64,000 nt of DNA from Chitinophagaceae bacterium UBA4857 (lineage in GTDB: Bacteria; Bacteroidota; Bacteroidia; Chitinophagales; Chitinophagaceae): contig DHEF01000017.1 of the NCBI GenBank assembly GCA_002399735.1, forward strand, positions 351-64,350, written 5' to 3'. Shown here one piece after another: positions 26,509 to 35,100 of this stretch (its first letter is position 1; each line of letters begins with the position of its first letter). The notes beneath the pieces were generated by a model, which was given only the letters and a program-made list of their open reading frames with translations, searched no databases and had not been told where the DNA came from. Both the position numbers and the translations under genes were made by a program.

Positions 26509-26582
26509 CCGGCATCACTACTACTATCTTCGTCCCTTGCGTCGCACTCTTGTACTGCATTAATTCTATTGAGCACTATGCA
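26509..26582 (-). repeat. Dispersed repeat family A, copy A3
   Basis: On the minus strand it reads TGCATAGTGCTCAATAGAAT, then the central GTACAAGAGTGCGACGCAAG core, then GGACGAAGATAGTAGTAGTG. The 31 bases at 26530-26560 match 40223-40253 (copy A6) exactly in inverse orientation. It lies between the GT4 and methyltransferase genes of the polysaccharide cluster, so it interrupts that operon's spacing. Bases 26583-26658 look like degenerate continuation sequence. Confidence 0.85.
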
Positions 26583-26658
26583 ATACCTTGCACTTTAATC
26601 AGGGTGTATTCTGGCAAGCATTTTTGCAGTATACTGCATCTTGGTAAAGCTTCCATTC

Positions 26659-27798
26659 TTAATTATTAACCAACTCGTCATATACACGTTCAATCTTCCT
26701 GGTCATACCAACTGCTTCATACTTTTCGTTCACCGTTTTTATAGCGCCCGCTTCTAGCTTATTCCGCAGTTCTTTATTTTGGCTTAATAATAATATCTTT
26801 TCTTCCAAATTCCTAATCAAACCGTCAGTTTCTACCAGCAATCCATTTTCGCCATCCTTAATTACATCCTTGGATCCGTCTACATTTGTTGCTATTACAC
26901 TTTTTCCCATAGCCATTGCTTCTAACAAGCCAATTGGTAATCCTTCCCATAAAGAAGGCAGTATGTATATATCCGCATTGGCAATTACATCCGGCACATC
27001 CAACCTAAAAGACGAAAAAGTAACACTATTTTCTAATTGTTTTTCTTTCACAAATAACTCACCAGCCGCTTTTTCATCACCCTCACCTACCAGTAATAAA
27101 TGAATATTATTATTTTTCTTTACTACATTTTCAAATGCCTCTAACAAAGTAAGTGGTTGCTTATGTGATGTAAATCTTGCTAAAAAAAGCAACAATATTT
27201 TATCTTTTGGCAACCCTAATTCTGCTCTTATGTCTTTAAATCTATTATCGGGGTTAAAACGCTTTTGATCAATACCGTTGTTAACAACGATAGATTCAAA
27301 ATTTTTTAAATAACGCTTACCCGTCGCTTTATTAGATTCTGATACCGAAATATTTCTACTGCTATACTTCGTCAAGATACCTTCACCAAACACTCTTAAA
27401 CCTCTTACTACTTTACTCTGGTCCTGATGAAAAGACCACCCGTGAATAGTATACACAACCGGTATTTTCAATGCCTTGGCAGCCCATATTAGATTAGAAT
27501 TTGCCCGGGAACCGTGCGCATGAATAACATCAATTTGATGTATCTTTAAAAACGCCTTTATTTTGCTCCAGACAAATACATCAAATGCTTTGTTGGTTTC
27601 AATAATATGCGTTTCGATACCTTCAGCTTTAAGCTTATCAATCATTGGCCCGTCGGTAAAAGAAAGTACAACCGGGTAATATTTTTCTTTATCCAGGTTA
27701 GCAACCAATACTAATAAATGTGACTCACCTCCACCAATTAACCCCTGACGTATACATTCCAGCACCCGTACTTTCCTATTACCATTTTCCATACTCAT
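26659..27798 (-). CDS. Glycosyltransferase family 4
   Basis: This is a 379-residue GT-B enzyme. The N-terminal acceptor domain carries I-G-G-G-E-S-H-L. The C-terminal donor domain shows L-F-L-A-R-F-T-S-H-K and the signature E-G-L-P-I-G-L-L-E-A-M-A-M-G-K, with the EX7E glutamates. It should add one sugar to the lipid-linked repeat unit at the cytoplasmic face. It begins 11 bp after the GT2 stop. Sugar specificity is unknown. Confidence 0.88.
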   Translation of the reverse strand: MSMENGNRKVRVLECIRQGLIGGGESHLLVLVANLDKEKYYPVVLSFTDGPMIDKLKAEGIETHIIETNKAFDVFVWSKIKAFLKIHQIDVIHAHGSRANSNLIWAAKALKIPVVYTIHGWSFHQDQSKVVRGLRVFGEGILTKYSSRNISVSESNKATGKRYLKNFESIVVNNGIDQKRFNPDNRFKDIRAELGLPKDKILLLFLARFTSHKQPLTLLEAFENVVKKNNNIHLLLVGEGDEKAAGELFVKEKQLENSVTFSSFRLDVPDVIANADIYILPSLWEGLPIGLLEAMAMGKSVIATNVDGSKDVIKDGENGLLVETDGLIRNLEEKILLLSQNKELRNKLEAGAIKTVNEKYEAVGMTRKIERVYDELVNN

Positions 27799-27809
27799 TA
27801 CTCATGCAT

Positions 27810-28706
27810 TTACTTGGCCATTGTTAATCCATTAAAAACCCCCTTGAAAAAATTTTTCAAATGACGGCCTTCTTTTTTTAATGCAAACATTAAACTAGAC
27901 TTAGGCGTTGTTACAAATAAAAAAAAGCTAATAAAAACAATATACTGTCCTAATGATGCATTTCTGCGCATTAGTAAAATTCTGTTTCGTGTATGATAGT
28001 AAACTTTAATAGGATTTTTTTTACCCACCGTAACTGATTCCTTATGGTATATTTTGGCCGAGGGTTCGTAGCTTATTTTATAGCCATGTTTTAAAATTCT
28101 AAAACTCCAGTCCCACTCTTCATAATACAAAAAAAAGTGAGGTGGAAACATACCCGTTTTTTCTATCACTTCACGTTTTACCATCATTGCACAGCCATGG
28201 GCGCCATTCGTAAAAGTCGGGGTATCATATGTGCCATCATCTTCCTGTAAACTACCTACTGCTGTAGTTCGGGCTGTAAACATATTCATGCTGTTAAAGC
28301 CGGCGTATTGAATAGTGGTAGGTTTATCGTAAAAAACAATTTTAGGGCAGGTAACCCCTATAGTAGCATCGTTAAAAAAAGAAGTAAGTAGGTTTTCTAA
28401 AATATCCGGAGTAAGTATTGTATCATTATTAACTATAAAAATATAGTCGCCTTTTGCCTTTTGTATACCCCAATTATTCCCACCCGAAAAACCAAGGTTT
28501 TCTTTTGAACGAAAAACCTTGGTGTTCGGGTAATTATTTGTATTTATAACATCAGTTGGATCCTGGTCCGAGTTCATGTCACATACCAAAATCTCATAAT
28601 TTTTGTATGTTAATTTCTTAGATGATTCTAAAAAATCACAAGTAACCTCGGTAGTATTCCAATTGAGTGTAATAATTGACACCAATGGGGACACTGCTGT
28701 GTACAT
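27810..28706 (-). CDS. Glycosyltransferase family 2 (WbbL/rhamnosyltransferase-like)
   Basis: This is a 298-residue GT-A enzyme. The N-terminal beta strand is V-S-I-I-T-L-N-W-N. The metal/nucleotide motif is V-N-N-D-T, the N-D variant usual in WbbL-like rhamnosyltransferases. An N-L-G-F-S-G-G-N-N-W-G segment and the acceptor loop Y-Y-E-E-W-D-W motif follow. There is a hydrophobic segment near the C-terminus for membrane contact. It is in the polysaccharide operon after the initiating transferase. Confidence 0.87.
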   Translation of the reverse strand: MYTAVSPLVSIITLNWNTTEVTCDFLESSKKLTYKNYEILVCDMNSDQDPTDVINTNNYPNTKVFRSKENLGFSGGNNWGIQKAKGDYIFIVNNDTILTPDILENLLTSFFNDATIGVTCPKIVFYDKPTTIQYAGFNSMNMFTARTTAVGSLQEDDGTYDTPTFTNGAHGCAMMVKREVIEKTGMFPPHFFLYYEEWDWSFRILKHGYKISYEPSAKIYHKESVTVGKKNPIKVYYHTRNRILLMRRNASLGQYIVFISFFLFVTTPKSSLMFALKKEGRHLKNFFKGVFNGLTMAK

Positions 28707-28779
28707 CAGAATAAGGGTTTAGAATATAGTACGGAAAACACAAGTACAAGTATACATATTTGCAGGTTAAACTGCAATA

Positions 28780-29922
28780 CTATACACTACTTTTTTGAAG
28801 CATCACGGCAGGTGTCTGCGCAATAATCCACAAGTCGAATGCAACGCTGGATTTACGGGCATATGTAACATCAAGACTAATTCTTTCTTCTGATGACATG
28901 TTTTCTTTGCCACGTTTTTTTATTTGCCACAAGCCAGTAATACCGGCAGGTGCCATAAATCTTTCAACAGATGTATCAGTGGTTAAAGTTGCAGCTTCGT
29001 AAAGTGGTAAAGGACGATTTCCTACTAAAGACATATCACCTTTCAAAACATTTATTAACTGCGGTAATTCATCAATACTGGTGTTTCTTAAAAACTTACC
29101 AATTTTAGTAATGCGTGGATCATTTGCTATTTTAAGGAATTTGGCATCTCCAGCAGCATCATCTTTATACTGATTCAAATGACCTAATTGATCAATTTTT
29201 TTATCAGCATCAACTTCCATAGTACGAAACTTGTAAAAGTTAAATACTTTGTATCCTTTGCCTGCCCTTTTTGATTTATAAATAACCGGTCCTTTAGATC
29301 CGAACATAATACACAATGCAATCACTAAAAATAATGGCGATAACACTAACAACAAAAGCGAAGCCGCAACAATATCAATAACTCTTTTCAAAGAAAAGAA
29401 AGAGTTGAATGAATATCCTTTATGCACAACTTCTGGTTTAACCTGACCACCACGATTAACTTCGTTCTCTTTAATTTTTCTTATAAAATTCACCTTAGCA
29501 GTAAAGTCAACATTAGCATCACACACATCAACTATATCATCTACCAGCGTAGTTTTTGCTACTTCAGTACGTTGGGCGTTAGAAAGTTGTTGTAAACAAT
29601 AAATAACTACTGTTGCTTTAAAAGCTTTATTTCTTTTTAAAGCAGCAGCAAATAAACTTAATTCCGATTTATTGTAAGGTACTTTAATTAAAACCACATC
29701 CGGTGCAGATGATTTTCCTGCACTTCCAATAAATGCATGTGCTTGCTTTAAAGTATTAGTGTAATAGGTAGATGAAAAAGCTGAATGCATTTCTTCGCTG
29801 TCATCATGTCCAACTACAAGGCAGGACATTTTTTTTGTCACTGACATATTGCCCGACAAATCTTTTACAACATGCCAATTACTCTCGACAGATTGGGTTA
29901 AAGGGTATGCAGCTAGGTTCAT
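28780..29922 (-). CDS. Initiating sugar-phosphate transferase (WbaP/WcaJ-type) with N-terminal receiver-like domain
   Basis: This is a 380-residue protein. The C-terminal half (~170-380) is the bacterial sugar transferase domain (PF02397): K-R-V-I-D-I start, one membrane helix, Y-K-F-R-T-M motif, S-I-D-E-L-P-Q-L-I-N-V-L and G-D-M-S-L-V-G-N-R-P. It charges undecaprenyl phosphate with the first sugar phosphate. The N-terminal ~150 residues resemble a degenerate response-regulator receiver (C-L-V-V-G-H-D-D-S-E start, D-V-V-L-I-K strand) and lack the multi-helix N-domain of WbaP/WcaJ. This and the adjacent receiver-like gene suggest that initiation is regulated through REC-type modules. Confidence 0.85.
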   Translation of the reverse strand: MNLAAYPLTQSVESNWHVVKDLSGNMSVTKKMSCLVVGHDDSEEMHSAFSSTYYTNTLKQAHAFIGSAGKSSAPDVVLIKVPYNKSELSLFAAALKRNKAFKATVVIYCLQQLSNAQRTEVAKTTLVDDIVDVCDANVDFTAKVNFIRKIKENEVNRGGQVKPEVVHKGYSFNSFFSLKRVIDIVAASLLLLVLSPLFLVIALCIMFGSKGPVIYKSKRAGKGYKVFNFYKFRTMEVDADKKIDQLGHLNQYKDDAAGDAKFLKIANDPRITKIGKFLRNTSIDELPQLINVLKGDMSLVGNRPLPLYEAATLTTDTSVERFMAPAGITGLWQIKKRGKENMSSEERISLDVTYARKSSVAFDLWIIAQTPAVMLQKSSV

Positions 29923-29938
29923 AAAAGTAAGAATTAAA

Positions 29939-30316
29939 TTAACTGTTAATGGCTGTTACCGCTGACTTACAAGTTATACTGTCAATATAAGATGCTACAT
30001 CTTGCGGGTTAAATGGCTTTTGAAAGGCATTTCTTAGGAAGGATGATTTTAATTTAACGTCTTTACTTTCGGATAATAGAATTATATGTATTTCGTTTGA
30101 AAAAAAACTTGTCTCTAAATGTTGTAAAAAAGCACTTACCGCTTCTGTACCATTATCATCAATAATAATCACACAATCATTTCCCTGTCTTTTTAACTCA
30201 GCCCCGGCCTGATAAACAGTTTCTACTCCCAGCACAGTATATTTTTTTGATAATACCGTTTGGAAAATAAAATTCATGGCTTTGTTTTCGCTTACACTAA
30301 TAATATTCCAATTCAT
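29939..30316 (-). CDS. Stand-alone receiver-like protein (degenerate response regulator)
   Basis: The frame extends to 30394, but the ATG at 30316 (MNWNIISVSENKAM) starts the folded domain directly, giving 125 residues. The pattern fits a CheY-like receiver. The first strand lacks the usual acidic pair (S-E-N instead of D-D), a candidate phospho-acceptor lies in I-I-I-D-D-N-G, and the conserved Lys is in Q-K-P-F. No output domain. It is the first gene of the polysaccharide operon, 16 bp before the sugar transferase gene, and could modulate it by contact. Confidence 0.65.
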   Translation of the reverse strand: MNWNIISVSENKAMNFIFQTVLSKKYTVLGVETVYQAGAELKRQGNDCVIIIDDNGTEAVSAFLQHLETSFFSNEIHIILLSESKDVKLKSSFLRNAFQKPFNPQDVASYIDSITCKSAVTAINS

Positions 30317-30563
30317 AAAAAATTTGATTATAACACCTACATGTTTAACAAGTGTGAAATCATGGAATTGGATAAGTAAAATGTAAGCATACACTTACAA
30401 ACACTTATTGTTGTTCAGTGGATTGTGGAAAGAGGTTTCGTAGAAAGTTAGATAAGGACGGTTTTCAGGAGATATTTCCAGAAGGCAAGATTTTCTGGAG
30501 ATTTTAAGCAATTATAAATCGAAAATAGAACTTTATTTTAATTAACCAAAATAAAAATGCAAA

Positions 30564-31679
30564 TTATTTCAATTTTATATCAACAACCTGCGGAAAGTGG
30601 TCAGAATATGCAATATCCGGCATATAAAACTGGTCTAATAAAAACCGTTTATCTGTAAATACATAATCAACCCTAGCCGTAGGTAATACAAACCTGAACG
30701 TTCTGCCAAAGCCGGCTGACCGCTCTAAAAAACTATCATTCAATTTATTTTTTACTGTAAAATAAGTATTTGAGGTTGGTACATCGCCCAGATTACCACA
30801 TAAAACTACAGGATGCGGACTACTTTCAATGGCCCTGCTGAACACATCAGCTTGTTGCTGCCTGTAAGCATACACGTTTTTCAATTTGCTTACATTTCCT
30901 TTAGTGTTTGTCCATGTGCCGGCGTTTGCGTTAATATAAAAAAATGTTTGTTTCCCTAAACGAAACGATTCCAGATGGAACACATAAGTTCTCACCGTAT
31001 CGTTATTCACTTTTATATCCGTCCATAATACGCCTTCCGAGTGGTCTCCACCAATAAAAGCAATTGTATCAGCTTTAATTATTGGGTACCTAGACAATAT
31101 AGCCATTCCAAACTGATATTTTCCACCGGCAAGGCTAGCACTGGGGTAAAAGTACTGATACGGATAACCTCTTTTTTCCAACTCCTTTAAATTACTTTCA
31201 TACTTAGTATGTCCAAAAGGCTCAAAAAACTCCTGTAAGCAAAGTATGTCCGCGTCTTGCATTTGTATTACATCCATCATGTGCATTCTGTTAGACATAC
31301 CTCCTTTCGCATTCTTATTTTGCTCATCCCACCTAAATACATTCCAGTTTAACACCCTTATTACGCCTTCTTTTTTTTCTGTATTAAACTTAGGCTCAAA
31401 AAAATGCAATCCTAACACCACACTAAACTGTTGTAGGCCTAGTAAAAACAAAAACCCTAAAATTATTGTTAGTTTTTTCCATTTAAAAAACCAGTACAAC
31501 AATAAAAGTAAATACACAACAAATAAGGCAGGAAAGGCGAGGCCCGCTAACGCTATTGGTAAAAAAGATGCAGGTTTAACAAAAGGCACTAAACAAGCCA
31601 GCAGATAACCTATTACAATAATGACTGTAATAATCATCATTATTGTTTTAACCCATTTAATCTTAGTATTTTTCTGCAT
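30564..31679 (-). CDS. Membrane-anchored endonuclease/exonuclease/phosphatase-fold protein with altered catalytic motif
   Basis: This is a 371-residue protein: three N-terminal hydrophobic helices (~10-95), then an EEP domain (~108-371). Conserved parts are N-W-N-V, the Glu of L-C-L-Q-E, the F-H-L-E-S His and the terminal S-D-H-F-P. The expected G-D-F-N-D motif reads G-N-L-G-D (codons at 30783-30797), so both the Asp and the Asn of the active site are replaced. The family usually cleaves phosphodiesters of nucleic acids or lipids; this copy may be inactive or altered. Monocistronic, with repeat-rich DNA upstream. Confidence 0.8.
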   Translation of the reverse strand: MQKNTKIKWVKTIMMIITVIIVIGYLLACLVPFVKPASFLPIALAGLAFPALFVVYLLLLLYWFFKWKKLTIILGFLFLLGLQQFSVVLGLHFFEPKFNTEKKEGVIRVLNWNVFRWDEQNKNAKGGMSNRMHMMDVIQMQDADILCLQEFFEPFGHTKYESNLKELEKRGYPYQYFYPSASLAGGKYQFGMAILSRYPIIKADTIAFIGGDHSEGVLWTDIKVNNDTVRTYVFHLESFRLGKQTFFYINANAGTWTNTKGNVSKLKNVYAYRQQQADVFSRAIESSPHPVVLCGNLGDVPTSNTYFTVKNKLNDSFLERSAGFGRTFRFVLPTARVDYVFTDKRFLLDQFYMPDIAYSDHFPQVVDIKLK

Positions 31680-31689
31680 AATTATTTTG

Positions 31690-31899
31690 AGCGTGCCCCC
31701 ATGTAGTGCAACACTACAGCCACCTCACACTTCGACCTTGGCTGCTAACACGGGGCGAACTAATACGCTGCTATTCCGGCACATGTAAGATACTAGGGCA
31801 AAGGCTTTAGGTTAAAAATTTCATTGTAGGTAATTACAATTACATACACCTTATACCTTGCGCCGCCCTCGCCGGGATATTCGCTGCTATCCCTCACGC
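31690..31899 (+). repeat. Dispersed structured repeat family B, copy B2 (diverged)
   Basis: It begins GCGTGCCCCCATGTAGTGCA and ends TTCGCTGCTATCCCTCACGC. The closing stem here is GCGTG with CACGC, whereas B1 and B4 have GGGTG with CACCC: a compensatory change. CCCC...GGGG can form hairpin 1. The middle is longer and less alike than in other copies. Confidence 0.65.
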
Positions 31900-31989
31900 A
31901 TTTTACAATCAGTTAATCAATATATTAAAACTGTTTTTTAATAAAGTTTAAAAGTAATATTGCCATTACTTTTGGTACTGTTATTATTG

Positions 31990-32066
31990 TTCAATAGCAT
32001 TACTACAGTTGAACGGAGCGTCGCAAGTAAAGTTCAATCAGGGCGCTACAGCTGGCAACAAAAAAG
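31990..32066 (+). repeat. Dispersed repeat family A, copy A4
   Basis: It contains TCAATAGCATTACTACAGTT then GAACGGAGCGTCGCAAG, sharing the core with A1 and A2. The right arm (GCTACAGCTGGCAACAAAAA) matches the CTACAGCTGATAACAAAAAA arm of A6. Confidence 0.8.
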
Positions 32067-32140
32067 TTTTTTATAAGTTGGAGACGGTTATTACAGGTAT
32101 TAGATAAGAAGACCCCAAACATATAAAACTTTTTACAAAC

Positions 32141-32168
32141 AAAAAAGGCCGGCTATTGCCGACCTTTT
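32141..32168 (-). terminator. Rho-independent terminator of the PorU2-like gene
   Basis: An 11-bp stem (32143-32153 with 32158-32168, arm AAAAGGCCGGC, one G-T pair) with a TATT loop and a T-rich minus-strand tail lies 18 bp after the sortase gene. Confidence 0.8.
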
Positions 32169-32186
32169 AAAATCATTATAAATTCA

Positions 32187-35100
32187 CTATCGCATTAAGT
32201 ACATTTTACCATAGCCTTTATTAAAATACTTGTCCGTATTATCGCCGGATGCCTTGTATTTATCTAAAGATTTACCCTGATGATTAGTTATTACACGATA
32301 CAGGTAAACACCGTTTGCTAACTTAGCCCCATACTGGTCGGTCCCATCCCACTTAAACTGTGTAATGTTGTTACCAATATGTAACGGGCCTAATTCGTCT
32401 TTTGTTATTTCACGTACTACTTTACCCGTAATGGTTAAAATTTGTATGCGAATATTTTGCGGTACTTCGCTACCCGTTAACGTAAATACAAATGCGGTAG
32501 ATGTAGTAAACGGATTAGGATAGTTAAGCATATTGGATATCATTGGTTTGTTTATAACCTGAAACGCTACCCTGTATTCCATATTACCAGCTACATTTTC
32601 GCTTCTATCTTTACCCGCTACCATTAATTCATATTCGCCATCTTGCAGCAAGTGCGGTTTAAATGTAATGGTGGCTGTATTATTATCGTTAGGTGCAACA
32701 CCGGCTCCTGTAAATAATAATGTATCCGAGTTAAAGTCAAAAGTCCTGATAGTGCCATCCGGGTAACGTAACTTAACCGATACAATATCCTGCTGATCTA
32801 ATACCATCCATTTTGCATCATCTTTTAGCTTTATTAAGATGTTTGGTTTGGCAGAAATTATATCACGGTTAAGTATATGCACACCATCGAAGGTGACATC
32901 CATTATTGGGTTTAAACTATCAGGTCTTACATAAAACTCGGTAAAAGCAAAGTTGTTAAACAACGATGTTTCCGGCTGGTCAAAATCGGGGTTAAAGTTT
33001 ACATATAACCTGTTTTCGCCAGACAGATTTTGAGTAGGTATATCTACATTTAATTTTAGTAATGCGCCTGCTTTTAAATCTTCCTGTTTAGGAACAGGAA
33101 TAATATTTTCAACATTGTTCTTATCCGTTACAGTAAGTTTAACTTTTAAGCTATCGCTAAAACCTACGGCTGAAACGTTTTTAAATCCAATGCCTAATTT
33201 TAATGGCTCGCCAATGTCAACTGTATCTTTTTTAGACAAATACAAATTTGGCGCAATGGCACCCTCGGGTACAGGATCGTAAGTTAAACGCCAGTAATTT
33301 AGTTGATATGGAGTTGCATAAATTGAATCCCTATTAACCATTCTTAACTTCATGTAGGGATATACATTCGCATCAACAGATGAAACATCAAAATCTTGTT
33401 GTGTAACATCTAAATTGCTAAATAAAGTTGCTTCAACACCTGCATTGTTTATACCAATTACATCAACCGTTGCTCTATCACCATTAGTTTGGTTATCGGC
33501 AATTTGTCCGTTCCAATACAAACGTTTCCATCCTTTAGCCGGCCCAAATTTTGGAGAGGTAATATGACCAAGTGTGTCTATCGTTTGAAGGCTTACATTC
33601 AAAGTAATAGGGTCAGTTGTTCCCTGGCTGAAAACATACAAAGGAGTAAAATCTGGCCTGTTTTTACGATAAATAAAAATAAAAGCTCTTGGCCTGTCAA
33701 AAGAATCAATGGTTGCAAAACCGTTTTCTTTTAACCTATGATACATTGTATTACCTGGTCCCATAAAGCTCGCATCATTTTGCCAATCTGAAGCATAAGT
33801 ATTAGTATTTGCAATATGATTCGAAATGTTTTTTACCACAACATAAGCACCATCAGGTATTACATTGTCCATAAACTCTACAACACTTTTTCTCTTTGCA
33901 GGCTGTAAAATATTGTATTGAAAGTTCCAGTTTCTGTTTACTCCGCAAACATCATCACTACCGAACCTGCCAGGAACAATACCATTAGTTGCATCATTAT
34001 TCAACCATGCTTTTAAGCTGATAGAGTCCAACACATTAAAAATAATACCAGACCACCCACAAACACTTTGGTATGTTGTTACATCATCAACAATAACTGA
34101 AAAACCACTAGCTTGTGTGTAAGGGGGTAAAAAAACACCATTACGAATAAATATCCCCCTGTTAGTATAATTAAAATCTAACCTTCTATCAGTTGAGTCT
34201 AAATGAATTCTGTTATAATCACTTTTAAACTGTTGGTATAAATGTGACTGATTAAAACCGATATCACTATTAGGTAAGTAAATAAAAGAACTGGTATTCC
34301 ATTTCCATTGTCCATCCTCTGGTTGCGGTGAAACACGCCAATAGTAAACGCTTCCATCAGCCAGTGTTAAAGGCATATCTACATCAAACACACCACCGGT
34401 AGAGCTAATATTTCTTACCGCTTTCAAAGGGGAATTAAACATCTCTGTCGTATCAACCTCCACAACGTACTGCCTTGATGAAGCAAATGGATTAGCCGAC
34501 GACATGATAAGTTTTATATCCTGTTTGTTAACAATAGATAAATTTTCAGGATACACCGGCCGGGCCTCATCTTCATAAATATGAACTTCTTTTGTAATGG
34601 AATTGTTAGATTCGTAAAGTTCATCCACCTCATTTTTAGCATCAAGTGTTATCGTTATTTTATGAATACCCTTATCTCTTGATTGAACAATGGGTACATT
34701 TATAGAAATAGAGTCTTGAAAAGTTGTAAACAAGACACGTTTAGACAATAATATATCTGTGGTTAAATCAGGTAATGTTCTTTTGACCTCAATGGTAATA
34801 CTATCTTTTATAGCTTTCCCAATATTATTATAAGCGAAAGATAAGTTATACTGCGTTTCAGCAAGTGACACAAAATTCGGACTAACTTTAACCAATTGGT
34901 CTTCAATCGCATAATCCGGCTTTTCGGCTGCATAATACTTAATGGCCGGATCGCCATGTAAAGTATACTGCTCACATTGAAAACGAGCATAAAAGTCATT
35001 TTCCGTTAATACACTAAACATACGCTGTATCCCCTCATCTAATATTTCCCCAAGTGTAGCACCATACTTTGTTCTGGACAATGCAGTGTAATGGTTTTGA

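Larger units (their letters stand above)
31680..32186. other. 507-bp intergenic region made of repeats
   Basis: No gene seen. It holds family B copy B2 (31690-31899), family A copy A4 (31990-32066) and the terminator of the sortase gene (32141-32168). Short AT-rich spacers lie between. Confidence 0.65.
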
